From assembly GCA_030765055.1 (NCBI GenBank), contig CM060957.1, positions 197,715,835 to 197,779,834 of the forward strand: a DNA stretch of 64,000 nucleotides, given 5' to 3'. A model generated the notes under the pieces. That model was given only the letters and a program-made list of their open reading frames with translations, did not search any database and was not told the origin of the DNA. This DNA comes from Mantis religiosa (taxonomy: Eukaryota; Arthropoda; Insecta; Mantodea; Mantidae). A program made the translations under genes and the position numbers. Shown piece after piece: positions 32,070 to 42,458 of this stretch (position 1 is the stretch's first letter; the number at the start of each line of letters is the position of its first letter).

Positions 32070-32654
32070 ATGAGACTCCGAAGCAGACGTAAATTGCCAG
32101 AAAGGATGGATCATCGCCAGCAGCTTAGTGTACAGTTGCATGAAGCAAACGTGCTTGCACAGGGTGAGGGACATGTTAGTGAATCACCAGATGTAAGTAC
32201 CTTAGACCAAATCGTGAAGATGATAGCAGAACTCAGTAGCAAGTTAGAAGATGTAAATAATAAGATGAAAAATCAAAATATAGATCTTAGGAAAATAGAA
32301 AATCAGAATGCAGAACTCAGTAGCAAGTTAGAAGATGTAAATAATAAGATGGAAAATCAAAATGCAGATCTTAGGAAGATAGAAAATCGGAATGCAGAAC
32401 TCAGTAGCAAGTTAGAAGATGTAAATAATAAGATGGAAAATCAAAATGCAGATCTTAGGAAGATAGAAAATCAGAATGCAGAACTCGGTAACAAGTTAGA
32501 AGATGCAAATAATAAGATAGAAAGTCAAAATGCAGATTTGAATAGGAAAATAGAAAGTCAGAATGCAGATCTTGATAGGAAGATAGAAATTCAGAATGCA
32601 GAACTCAGTAGCAAATTAGATGCTAAGATAGATAATGTGAATCAATTAGGCTGA
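32070..32654 (+). CDS. Gag-like coiled-coil protein with four-heptad repeats
   Basis: 194 codons inside LTR retrotransposon 2. After a basic start (MRLRSRRKLPERM) it contains tandem 28-residue units (AELSSKLEDVNNKMENQN, then ADLRKIENQN), that is four heptads each, repeated three to four times, and then a more diverged tail. It is predicted to form a long coiled coil, as in the multimerisation part of Gag. No capsid major-homology region or zinc knuckle is visible. The start at 32070 is the first ATG after the primer site. It could be a truncated Gag left by deletion of the downstream domains. Confidence 0.6.
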   Translation: MRLRSRRKLPERMDHRQQLSVQLHEANVLAQGEGHVSESPDVSTLDQIVKMIAELSSKLEDVNNKMKNQNIDLRKIENQNAELSSKLEDVNNKMENQNADLRKIENRNAELSSKLEDVNNKMENQNADLRKIENQNAELGNKLEDANNKIESQNADLNRKIESQNADLDRKIEIQNAELSSKLDAKIDNVNQLG

Positions 32655-33650
32655 TAAGAGAAAGATATAACTAACCAAGTGAACAACAAGAGAGGTTAGA
32701 ATTTGTACAGAATAGCCAATGTAATGAACTAAGTGAACTAGTTAGCCAAGAAATAAGAAATTTACAGGCTAATGTTGATTGATCAACCTATGAATGTTAT
32801 AATACAGATGGTTATCAAAAGATGTATGTTGTAAATTCAAACAATCAGTATTTTGATGTGAACTGTAATGTATATGTACACGAAATGTTCCCACACACAC
32901 ACAAATACACAATGAAGGTCATAGTGGTCACATGTATGATACACCACACGAAATAATGTTGCTAAAGTTTTGTAAAAGATTTGAACACACAACTAACCTA
33001 ATCTTCAAACAGCGTTATATTATACATAAAAACAAAAGATGGGTTTACCAAGTTCTGGATGCTTGCAGAGATCAGGTTACCCAACTGAGAAAAATGTATC
33101 ACCATAACTGTTCAAAAGTCATGAGTGTGAACTTTGTCATGGATACAGGACAGCTAGAAAAATTATGTGGGTGAAACACCCAACATGAACAACAGAATAT
33201 AGAATTCCTTTGTATATATATTGTATATAAATTGGTTAAAATTCAGTTATTTCATTCTAATTTTATATTCGTTTACCGATTGTTATGTTAGTAAAAAAAA
33301 TATTTTTATATTGTTATAGCATGTTTGCTCTTTGTCAATAATTTAAAAAAAAATTTAATTATAAAAATACTTTAATGCAAATTTGGGGTGGGGCACACTC
33401 CACTCATAAAAACAAAGATATATATTTAAAAAGAACGTGTTTTAGTAATGCTAAGTTGTAAAATGTTCATTTATTATTATATTACATTTAATGTATGCTT
33501 TTTGTTATTTGTTATGTATGTAATATTTATGTTATAGTTCATTATTGTAAACAAAATTTTTAAATCTGGGGCACTCTTCAAAATATATGGAAACACATTG
33601 TTGACGTATTTAAGTTAAGATTATTTTCCATATATTTTGAAGAGGGCATT
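32655..33650 (+). other. Internal remnant of LTR retrotransposon 2, mostly non-coding
   Basis: Decayed sequence. A plus-strand frame at 32932-33174 (including FKQRYIIHKNKRWVYQVLDA) has no clear match. It may be a scrap of gag-pol, but this is unsupported. From 33180 the sequence is very AT-rich up to the purine tract before the 3' LTR. Confidence 0.4.
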
Positions 33651-34417
33651 TATAACATTATGTTTTAGTTAGAACTTTTTATATGAATATTGTTTTCTGA
33701 TACGACTTAGTAGGCCATGTAATGACAATATTAAAAACAAATATATGTGTAATTTTGTGATTGGCCGTAGTAATAATTGTATTACGTAATGTGGTGACGT
33801 AGCAGTACATTGGCCAATCACAAAATTAATAGAGGAGTACCAATAGTTATGGAAAATCAATAATCTTAGGATAGATATATGTTCTTCAGTCTGGTTTCAT
33901 GAGAGTGAAAAAAATGTTGCGGTGAATATAATTGTAATGGAAAGTTAATAACCTTCAAAAAGAGTTATTCTGTATTCGTAATAGTGACGAGTGGACGTTA
34001 GATTACATAATCAAATTAAATAATATATCAAACTCAATCATCAAGAAACAATTCGACCTGCAATGATTAACAGGGACGATCACAAAGATCGCTCCCAACT
34101 TGCGGCTGATTAATCATCGAGAAATGAGACGACCTGTTATATTGCCACAAATATTAACTTAAAAATAAGGATTTATCAATGTGTTAGCGGTAATTTACAG
34201 TGACTGATTAAGAAAGAAATTTTGAGTGAATTGTAATCCAGATTATACAATTAAATAATATATTACGTAATTGGAATCATATAAAATGTTAATTCTGTCA
34301 CCAAAATTCTACACCTGAGAACAGATCTCATGACTCTTATCCAATCAAATCTCAACCTGGATCTTCCAAACAGTCTGCGTGCTTCCTATCTGCTGCAAGT
34401 GGAGGAATAATGCCACA
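33651..34417 (+). repeat. 3' LTR of LTR retrotransposon 2
   Basis: About 767 bp, ending AATGCCACA. It lacks the solo LTR present in its 5' partner. Many substitutions against the 5' LTR indicate that this insertion is not recent. Confidence 0.8.
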
Positions 34418-34421
34418 AAGT

Positions 34422-34885
34422 GTACTGTGGACAATTTCAAAGATGTTCTTACTAAGCCACAGGACACCAGTGCTCAGGTACCGAGACAACCTTATGCTTC
34501 AGCTACAGCAGTGAAAACAGTGAAAACTACAGCAGTTAATGAAGATACTACAAAAAATATAGCGATAGTTCCTCCTGCAAATCCTGAAGACATGAAAGAC
34601 TCAGAACAAACTATACAGTTAGTAAAAGCAATTTCGACTGGTACAATTGTCAGTGTTAAAAGCGTTAAAAAGATTAGAAATAAGCAGTTAATAATAGAAC
34701 TCAGAAGTAACCATGAATGCCATGCTTTCTTGGAAAGAATTAAAGACCAGAAAAGCATATCTGCCAAAATTCCAGCGAAATATAATCCTCGAGTTATAAT
34801 ACATGGGATAGAAGGTTATCCTTCTGAAGAGGAAATAATGGAAGCCATTGTGAATCAGAACCCGATAATCCTACAGTGTTATTAA
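34422..34885 (+). pseudogene. LINE ORF1 (gag-like) fragment
   Basis: An open frame of about 155 codons right after the LTR element: VDNFKDVLTKPQ, a threonine/alanine-rich stretch, then SVKSVKKIRNKQLIIELRSN and IPAKYNPRVIIHGIEGYPSE. This is the pattern of ORF1 proteins of I/R1/Jockey-group LINEs (an IxxVRxxxxGGIxIEC-like block followed by KRNPRIIIxGVP). Zinc knuckles would come later but are missing. The stop is at 34883-34885. Confidence 0.65.
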
Positions 34886-35336
34886 CTGTTATCCTACAGT
34901 TATTTAATAAGAAAAGGTTACCCTTAATGACATAGCTTCCTTTCTTCAACCAAAAGACTAAAGGAATTGTTAATTATTGGGAAAAGGAGTAGATTACTGA
35001 AACAAGAACCTAGAGCTTGATGATTTGTATATGATAACAGCGACAATGACAGGCATCTTGCAGTGACGGAATATCACTCATGATATATTTGACATTAGGC
35101 ATTTGTCAGTTGAGTAAATCACATTTTTAGAAATTATGACCATTCTACAGACTGATCACACTAGAAAACTAGCAATATTACCCCACACTTACTATAGTTG
35201 CAATAGTCATTTAATAACAAAAGTGTAGTAATTAATTTAGTTTGTTTTCACTCTTTTCCATAATGAAATTTGCTGAAGATAGGGCTCTTTACCCGCATTT
35301 TCAGTATTCGACAAATATTACAATAAATAATTACGT
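34886..35336. other. No recognisable gene
   Basis: AT-rich sequence after the ORF1 fragment, with no supported feature. Confidence 0.35.
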
Positions 35337-35608
35337 GGGGACATATTTCATGCATTTTTAATCTTTAAGATTATTTTTTATTATTATCCACCCATGTTGC
35401 ATATAATAATTGCCAGACCCTTCATATCACACACACACACAGCTTCCAAGTGATGTATTTGTGTTTTGTCACTTACTGTATGGCAACTTATATGATTTCA
35501 CTCTTCTAATCACCAGATAAGAACGCGATGGTACGCTGGTCAGTCAAGGTGAATACAGCTTAGTGCTTTGTCCAATAGTACATGTGCTTCTATGTAAGTC
35601 CTACAACA
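35337..35608 (+). mobile_element. LINE X, 5' flank/untranslated part (left of gypsy insertion)
   Basis: Matches the reverse complement of 63729-64000, from GGGGACATATTTCATGCATT to GTAAGTCCTACAACAATAT. In that second copy it runs straight into GTTAAGCTTTAAC, which here lies beyond the gypsy element at 38053. So it is the left part of one LINE copy. Confidence 0.7.
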
Positions 35609-35612
35609 ATAT

Positions 35613-36101
35613 TGTGACTTTGTGGGCTCGTGAAATGAAAAGTCCAATTACACAACTCAAAAAATGCTCATTTCCACCGACTTACAGTTATACTCTTGCC
35701 AATTACACAGAATTACAGTTGAATGTACACAATTACAATTTACCAGTTTGTCCGTTACCGTTCCGATGCACGTACACAATTACAATTTAATTTACACCAT
35801 TCAACTTTGCCAGTTCGTCTTTACCCGTCCGTTCAACTCAACTACATGTCCGCCCGGCTCACGGTCACTCACTCAACTCACTACACGTCCGCACACCGCG
35901 ACGTCCTCCACTACACTAACCGTCGCCTCGCTTGTATCGATCGCCCCGAAACCTCTGGATTCTTCCATTATGGAGGGGGAAATCATTCTGGAGACTTGGA
36001 GCACCTTCGCGCCGTAGGAGGAGGTGCCACCCCTTGCGTCCCCCCCGCCACCACCAGTCCGCATTATCGATCGGCAACGCGAGTTCGCCGTCTATGTCAC
36101 A
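35613..36101 (-). repeat. 3' LTR of the gypsy element (489 bp)
   Basis: Very similar to 37556-38048, differing at scattered positions and in a few bases of length (for example CTCATTTCC here against TTCTTTATTTCC there). Terminal TGTGAC and GTCACA are present. Confidence 0.9.
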
Positions 36102-37555
36102 CTGCTCCCTCCTCAAGGCTGGTCGTCCCGAACAGCACCATCGTAGCGGGTTAGACGGTCCAGGTGCACCACCAGCATCTGCTCGGAGTCTCAGCCAGTA
36201 GTAGCGCTGCCGTAGTTTGTCAATCATTCGGTTCGCTCCCAGGTGTCCTCCTGAAGTACCGGCGTGCACTTCTTCCAAGACTTCCGTTACCTTACTCCGG
36301 GGAAGTACCAACTGTTCTCTCTGCGTCTTCCCATCGGGTGGTTCCTATACCCGGAACAGCACGCCCTCTCTGGTCTCCAACGAGTCCCATTGGGCCCAGT
36401 ACGACTTGTAGGTGGCGCTCCTCGGTGCGATGTCCTCCCAGGTTGGTCTCGTCCCTGCCTCCACTTCCCTTAAGAGTGGCCCCAAGCCTGCGTCCGCCAG
36501 CTGCTCCCTCCTCAGGCCTGCGCTATCCCAGCCTTCAGCAGGCACTGCCACAACTACTCGGACTGCTGCGGCACGCTCCTTCTCTTCCACTCTTGTGCAC
36601 TGGCCACACTCTTCTGGACAGGGTCTTCGGGACATGGCGTCAGCGTTACCGTGGCTCTTCCCTCTACGATGTTCCGAGGTGAAGTCGTACTCCTGCAGCC
36701 TCTGGACCCAACGTGCTGTCTGGCCTTCCAGGTTCTTAAAGCTCAATAGCCAGGTTAGGGCGGAATGTCAGTCCTCAGGTGGAATGGCTGACCGTACAGG
36801 TACTTGTGGAAGTGCTCCAAGGTCTTTACTACCGCCAATAATTCTCGTCGGGTGACGCAGTAGTTCTTCTCTGCCTTGGATAGCGTCTTGCTGTAGTAGG
36901 CTATCACCCGCTCATGGCCGTCCTGGATCTGCGATAGGACACCTCCAATGCAATGGTCGCTAGCGTCGGCGTCCACAATGAAGGCGCCACCCAGTTGTGG
37001 GAAACCCAAAATTGGAGCACTGCACAGGGTTTCCTTCAGGTGCTGGAAAGCGTCTTCGGCGTCCTCCGTCCACACATAAGGTCGGTGCTCCTCTGTCAGG
37101 CGGGTGAGGGGTTTGGCGATGTTAACGGCCTTTTCCTCTAAATCATTAAGGCGGTCGTCTACTTGACCCGTCCGCTTGCCCAGATTCCTGATGTCATCCC
37201 TCACGCCGGCCAACCGTTCCTCATACTTGGCGGCGAGGACCTCGTTCGCCTCCCTCGTTTCCTTGGTCAGTTCGGCCATCTTTGCGGTCATTGTCGTGGC
37301 CAAGTTGTTGTTTGCCGTTTCCATCTTCGCAGCGAGGCTTTCATTTGCCGTCTTCATTTCCTTCAACTCGGCGGTAAGGTTATATTTGTAGTCTCCAGCT
37401 TCACGGCCAGGCTGTTATTTGCCGCTTCCGTTTTTGTTGTTAACTCGTTCATCTTCCCGGTGATGTTGTCGTTGTCCGTCTTCACTTGTTTCAGTTCCGC
37501 TAAGATCTTTTCTAATGCTGCCTCCATTGTGTTATGTCGCACTCCTGACACCAGT
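36102..37555 (-). pseudogene. Gypsy gag fused to RNase H and integrase start, broken
   Basis: Gag starts at ATG 37527 (MEAALEKILAELKQVK) and is coiled-coil rich, with a frameshift near 37375. It continues to LEEKAVNIAKPLTRLTEE at about 37120, where gag sequence jumps directly into the RT connection/RNase H region (HRPYVWTEDAEDAFQHLKET, then VDADASDHCIGGVLSQIQDG, then KAEKNYCVTRRELLAVVKTL). After a damaged HLRTDIPP and stop, the spacer, HGNADAMSRRPC and the integrase lead-in HAGTSGGHLGANRMIDKLRQ follow, to about 36130. Protease, most of RT and the integrase core are absent. Confidence 0.85.
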
Positions 37556-38048
37556 TGTGACTTTGTGGGCTCGTGAAATGAAAAGTCCAACTACACAACT
37601 CAAAAAATGTTCTTTATTTCCACCGAATTACAGTTAAACTCTTGCCAATTACACAGAATTACAGTTGAATGTACACAATTACAATTTACCAGTTTGTCCG
37701 TTACCGTTCCGATGCACGTACACAATTACAATTTAATTTACACCATTCAACTTTGCCAGTTCGTCTTTACCCGTCCGTTCAACTCGACTACACGTCCGCC
37801 CGGCTCACGGTCACTCACTCAACTCACTACACGTCCTCACACCACGACGTCCTCCACTACACTAACTGTCGCCTTGCTTGTATCGATCGCCCCGAAACCT
37901 CTGGATTCTTCCATTATGGAGGGGGAAATCATTCTGGAGACTTCGAGCACCTTCGCGCCGTAGGAGGAGGTGCCACCCCTTGCGTCCCCCCCCGCCACCA
38001 CCAGTCCGCATTATCGATCGGCAACGCGAGTTCGCCGTCTACGTCACA
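37556..38048 (-). repeat. 5' LTR of the gypsy element (493 bp)
   Basis: Starts (minus) TGTGACGTAGACGGCGAACT and ends AAGTCACA. The AATAAAG polyadenylation signal near 37611-37617 is intact here but disrupted in the other LTR. Confidence 0.9.
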
Positions 38049-38052
38049 ATAT

Positions 38053-38727
38053 GTTAAGCTTTAACAAAAATTTGATACATGCACTCAAGATAACCTAACA
38101 TAATCTCATACTAAATTTCCATAATACAGAACTCTATCATTCCATTCATATAGACACTAAATTAGGTATCGTAACTTAACAGAAGACAAATGTTGCCAAA
38201 GCAGGACCGTGTCAACCCCTTCATAAACACAAATGAACAATCATAAGTTAACACAAAATCTATAGCCAACACAATTTATATTGGTGATGTATCACAAGAA
38301 GAGGTCTTAAAAACTATAAATAAGATGAAAAATAAAAATTAAGCCGGACTTGATGAAATCTCTTAAAAACTTTTAAAAAAATGTGCACCATACTTGCTAG
38401 AACCGCTAACTCATTTAATTAATTCAACCTTAAGAGAAGGCATATTCCTAACGTCCCTAAAGAAAACAGTTGTAAAGGCCTTACACAAGAAAGGAGGTAA
38501 AGAAGTAGCTAGTAATTACCGCTCAATAGCCCTGGTATCGACACTGCTAGAGAAAATAATTGTAAATAAAATCATATCCTCTTTAGAAAAATACAAAATA
38601 CTAAACAGTGCTCAGTATGGTTTCAGAAAAAATATGTCGACTATTAAAGCTATAGCAGAAATAATAGACTATCTAATAGATAATATGGATAAACATGTAC
38701 ACAACTGCTTTTTCTTAGAGTTAACTA
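38053..38727 (+). pseudogene. LINE X reverse transcriptase, first part
   Basis: Plus strand. EVLKTINKMKNK near 38310 precedes the open frame 38394-38756, with HLINSTLREGIFLTSLKKTV, NYRSIALVSTLLEKIIVNKI, and then YGFRKNMSTIKAIAEIIDYL. It is interrupted in the middle of motif A (FFLELT, where the second copy has FLDLTKAFDC) by a TIR element. It is homologous to the minus-strand copy at 62.8-63.5 kb. Confidence 0.85.
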
Positions 38728-39378
38728 CTGTCCGGCCGCTGTATCTACGGCTCTGACATTTAGTGGCTGCACGAGGTGGAGGGGGAAGGTTACTAGTACC
38801 AACATATAATAATGAGTAATTGAAAACATATCGTCAGAATTATCTTTATAAGTATAGGAATCTATTAGCTTCAAAACATTGAAATACAACTTGTAATTTC
38901 ATTATCATGCAAGATATTCTTTACAACATCACTCTATTCAAATATTTCGTTCACACCTTTCACGCACACCAACTGCTTCTGTTGGTGATTCTGGGAGTCT
39001 GTACATCCGGTGTCGTGGTCAGGAAGCTGAAACTGTCTGCTAGCGCCAATCAGCGTTGTCGCTGGTAGGCGTGGCTCCCGAACCCAACACCGTGTTGCCA
39101 GCTTAAATTTGTTTGAGCCACGTGGCTTAATAGCGGCTTGCGCTGGTGAAAACTTTCTTTGGTATAATTTTCGTGCGTGAACTCCGATGTTTAGTGTTCG
39201 TAAGTCCTATTATTATCGTTGTTATAATAATATGGCTACTGGTTCGTGAAATATGCAAATACATGAAATATTTAAAATACGCATTGTTCCTCTGCTTGAA
39301 ATTCCCGCTCAAGAACTGGCAACAGCCTGCTTCCCCCTCTCGAGAAATGTCAGAGCCGCAGATAGAACGGCCGAGGTA
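38728..39378. mobile_element. 651-bp TIR element (MITE or short DNA transposon)
   Basis: It splits the LINE motif A; the intact order is kept at about 63065. Ends: CTGTCCGGCCGCTGTATCTA left and (reverse complement) TACCTCGGCCGTTCTATCTG right, both followed by CGGCTCTGACATTT, giving an imperfect inverted repeat of about 35 bp. TA is duplicated (38726-38727 and 39379-39380). No transposase is visible. A short plus-strand frame from about 39146 has no family match. Confidence 0.8.
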
Positions 39379-39380
39379 TA

Positions 39381-39805
39381 AAGCTTTTGACTGCATAGAT
39401 CACAAATTACTCCTAGAGAAGTTGCATCACTACGGAATCAGAGGAATTGCATTGAATTTAATAAAAACATATTTAAATAATAGAACAAAGAAAGTAAAAA
39501 TAACTCATCTAACAAATCAATGCTTGAAAAACCATTATTAAAAAAGTATAGAAGTATAACAAGGAGTTCCACAGGGTTCTATTTTAGGACCACCTCAAAT
39601 CATTATATACCTAACCCTCCAAAAAGTAGAATCATAATGTACGCAGATGATACAGCAGTAATAAATATAGGAAATGCCATAGAGAATTTGGAAAATGTAA
39701 CAAATCATAACACTAACCAAATTATCCTGCACCATAAACAAAACAGCCTTTTTATACACACAGATAAAACTAATACGTTTCCAAACCATTCAAAATACAA
39801 ATTGC
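39381..39805 (+). pseudogene. LINE X reverse transcriptase, second part
   Basis: Continues KAFDCIDHKLLLEKLHHYGI, then NNRTKKVKITHLTNQCLKN, QGVPQGSILGP, and after a small deletion the catalytic PPKSRIIMYADDTAVINIGN, ending near 39800. The FxxYINDI block between motifs B and C is missing here but present at 62.85 kb. Dead copy. Confidence 0.82.
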
Positions 39806-39919
39806 ATATTTGAGTTTGATTTATGAGTCACTATGTTTACACTCTAACTTCACTTACTTGTTGTTGTATTATTGAAACGTTTTCAACATCATTCGATCTC
39901 ATCCTCAGCTGTTTGGTGA
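39806..39919 (-). mobile_element. Penelope-type 3' tail, family D
   Basis: Minus strand: GTCACCAAACAGCTGAGGAT to GAGTGTAAACATAGTGACTC. It carries CTGAGGA (39902-39908), a GATC-centred stem and GAAA (39881-39884). It is joined to the 3' truncated LINE X. Confidence 0.55.
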
Positions 39920-40475
39920 CTACACCAAAACCTTGATGGTTAAAAGAGCTCTGGTAGGTAAAGTTATGGCAAATCACCACCACTTAATCTGCTTAACCAA
40001 ACTACTTTAAGAGTAGCGTACTGTGCCTACTTTTATTCTAGTTGGGAAATGGAATTATCTTCAGTGTTAATTCAGCACACAGCTAACAAGTTTTCATATT
40101 ACCAGAAGTGTTGTAGGTATTACTTGTGGTGTTGGGCCCATCATTCCTGGAGGCCTATATTTAAAACACGGACAACTCTTACTCCTGCTGATGAGTACAT
40201 ACATTCTCTACTAAGCTAACTTATAGATAATTATAATAACTGAACAACAGCACGTGCTGTACAGGACCACAGAATGAAGAATTAAGGCAATCTGTGTAAG
40301 ACCAGCACACAACTTGAAATTGTTCCAAATATTACAACTCTGCAATAAAAATTTATATTAACCATCATACCAGTTAATCCTAAATTCTTCACTGAAGTTA
40401 TTTAAGTTAAATAATGGAAATTAATCATTTGTTCCCACTAGTATATATAGGCTAAGGGATTAGATAGAGTCAATT
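39920..40475 (+). pseudogene. LINE ORF2 thumb/C-terminal fragment
   Basis: Across frames the plus strand gives TLRVAYCAYFYSKLEMEL, HHSWRPIFKTRTTLTPADEY and IHSLLS, then decayed C-terminal sequence, matching LINE thumb architecture (CRPIFKxLxILTxxxEYI). Dead. Confidence 0.5.
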
Positions 40476-40640
40476 TGAAAAATTCAATGCCATGGCCAGG
40501 ATTTGAACCATGGATCTCAATGGCTGGAGAGAAAAATGAATAATTCCTATCAATTAGCTTAAATAATAAGAGCCTAACGATGAAGCCTGGGACTACAGTA
40601 CTTACTACAGTAAGTTGCCACTAACGGGGTATCTCAAATA
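40476..40640 (-). mobile_element. SINE family 2, fragment
   Basis: AAATTCAATGCCATGGCCAG to about 40518 is the tail and B-box side of the family-2 SINE on the minus strand. The rest, to 40640, is unassigned. Confidence 0.6.
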
Positions 40641-40800
40641 TGACAGCCCATAGTGGTTTACCAGGAAAATATATCAGTCAATTGGAGAACTTAATGTTGG
40701 CCATGGTAGCTCAATGGGTAAGAACGACTGGATGGACAACAGGAGATCCATAGTTCAAATCCCAGCTGTGGCACTGAATATTTCAGGTTGACTCTATCAT
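40641..40800 (+). mobile_element. SINE family 2, fuller copy
   Basis: A box GTAGCTCAATGGGTAAGAAC near 40707, B box TAGTTCAAATCCCAGC near 40752, tail GGCACTGAATATTTCAGGTT. Derived from a tRNA gene and too diverged to be one. Confidence 0.75.
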
Positions 40801-42236
40801 CACCAAAGTTTTAAAATTAATCTAAATACTCACCCTGCACACGATCTGGAGAAATTCTTTAATATTCCTTTTAGCAATTAAATTTGTAATACACAAGTCA
40901 GATTGCATGCAACCATAATTTTATGTTTCACATTATTATTGACTTACTGTAATGTATGTTCTGAGTTAATACGCAACATTTTGGAGGTTACCAAGTGTTC
41001 AGTGTTATTACATAAATTAAGATTAAAACAAAAACAAAGTTATAGGTACCAGTGTACTTGTGGTGGTGATATATTACTGATGCATGTACAATAAATGTAA
41101 GATGTGTTTAGTGTCTCTCAGCTTTGCTCTCAGTGGGATCTGACAAATAATCAAACAACACAGCGGACATTGTGGACATTAGAAATGGCAAATACCAATG
41201 ACATGACATTTTACACATTTATTACACTTAAAGTAACGTGGCGTTATTGTTGCCTCTGCTGCTAGCTGATTAATGAATATACAAATTTCATATTAATTTA
41301 TGTTCAAAGAATAATGGAAAGTCCAAGCGATATCACTTTCAGATTTCAATTGCGTTAATTTGTGACAGATTCCCTGAGGCCAGTCGTCTAGCATCCTGCA
41401 GTTCTAAATAGCTCGCTATTTTGCCAATGGCACTCACCAGCAAACTTAGAGCTTACAGATTTGTGTGGGAAGAGACTTCTGTTACTTCTTTATAGCACGA
41501 TAGTTATTACTGCAGTGAAAAGGCCAAACTTGAGTTTCAGTGTTAATTCTTCATTATAACAATAACATTGTGAATGAACTAATGTTAAAAGTACAATAAG
41601 AAGAATGACATCATAAATTGTGCGTAAAAGTGACTGTGATACAGTGATCAAAGAGCTTTTAAATTCGTCCTTGACTTTGCATTTTTTTTTTTTGTGAAAA
41701 TGTCATATAATTTCAACAGTACGGCCTACTCTGGCTCTTAGACCTTTAAAATGTAAATCCCACTGACATTTTTAGATATTTTAGAATCTGTTGGTATAAC
41801 GAGTTTCCTTGGCTGAGTGGTTGTGACAAATTGTTGAAACTATTTTGTTGGTCATGTCTGGTTTTGGCTAACGAAAAGAATGTGTGGACGACAGATGGCA
41901 TCAGCAGTATGAATATCTTGAGAATTCATCATGAAAATTCATAAACTAATATTCCTTCCATTGTAATGTTAGTTAAGTTTGGAAAAACAAGAATTGACAC
42001 TTCTTTGAGTGACACATTTAAGAACTAAGTTAAAAAGAATGGTAAAGATGTCAAAATTGAGCAAGGAATCCCATTTAGGGCTATAACGAGTCCAGAAATT
42101 CAGATAACAAAGGTAATTATTCAAAAAAATTAGTTAGAGAAACAACTTCGAATTAAATTGTTTTTCAGGAACGTCAAATGTGATTGAAAATTACATTATT
42201 GAATGATGTTGTTTTGATTAATGAAATAAGAATTAA
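40801..42236. other. Mostly unassigned; end of inverted repeat A at 41.1 kb
   Basis: 41095-41215 matches the reverse complement of about 23855-23975 (repeat A; landmark CAGCTTTGCTCTCAGTGGGA). A T-rich run lies at 41682-41692. No gene is recognised in the rest. Confidence 0.4.
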
Positions 42237-42458
42237 GTGAGTGAGAAAAGTTTTGTATCAGTCAACATAGACGAAACCACTGATGTATCAAATAAATCCC
42301 AACTACCAACTGTTCTTTTCGTCACACCAGAGGGACGAGTTGAAGAAAGAATTGTACGGTTTTGTGACGTCAGTAATGACCGCACAGAAGCTAGTTTCTC
42401 CAATGTAATATTAACGAGAAAAACCCTCGGAATTCACGACTGCCACTACCCAGATTAA
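42237..42458 (+). pseudogene. hAT (DUF4371) transposase fragment, a different subfamily
   Basis: The frame includes FVSVNIDETTDVSNKSQLPT, EGRVEERIVRFCDVSNDRTE. The first catalytic Asp region (DETTDVSNK) matches DUF4371 hAT transposases. It differs clearly from the hAT at 9.5 kb (VQVDDTT), so it is another family. Only this region is kept. Confidence 0.65.

Larger units (their letters stand above)
30611..34417 (+). mobile_element. LTR retrotransposon 2, internally deleted, with nested solo LTR
   Basis: Two long direct repeats (30611-31866 and 33651-34417) flank about 1.8 kb. Target duplication AAGT is seen at 30607-30610 and 34418-34421. Next to the 5' LTR, a primer site TGGCTCCCGGACGTGTGGCT at 31872 differs at four of its first 20 positions from a tRNA-Lys type site (TGGCGCCCAACGTGGGGCTC). 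A purine tract (GAAGAGGGCA) precedes the 3' LTR. Only a gag-like coiled-coil frame survives inside, and no pol is recognisable. The superfamily is not certain (Ty3/gypsy is likely from the primer type). Confidence 0.8.
35613..38048 (-). mobile_element. Gypsy family 1 element, internally deleted, two LTRs
   Basis: LTRs lie at 35613-36101 and 37556-38048, flanked by ATAT (35609-35612 and 38049-38052). The uninterrupted site is preserved in the copy at about 63728. Minus orientation. Next to the 5' LTR (right side) the primer site reads TGGTGTCAGGAGTGCGA, complementary to the end of tRNA-Leu. The internal 1.45 kb joins gag to the RT/RNase H and integrase-start region with a large deletion. Confidence 0.93.

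Noticed and set aside
35873..36855. Several long plus-strand open frames across 35.7-37.6 kb
   Set aside because: They are antisense shadows of the minus-strand gypsy gag-pol remnant, which has recognisable RNase H and integrase motifs.
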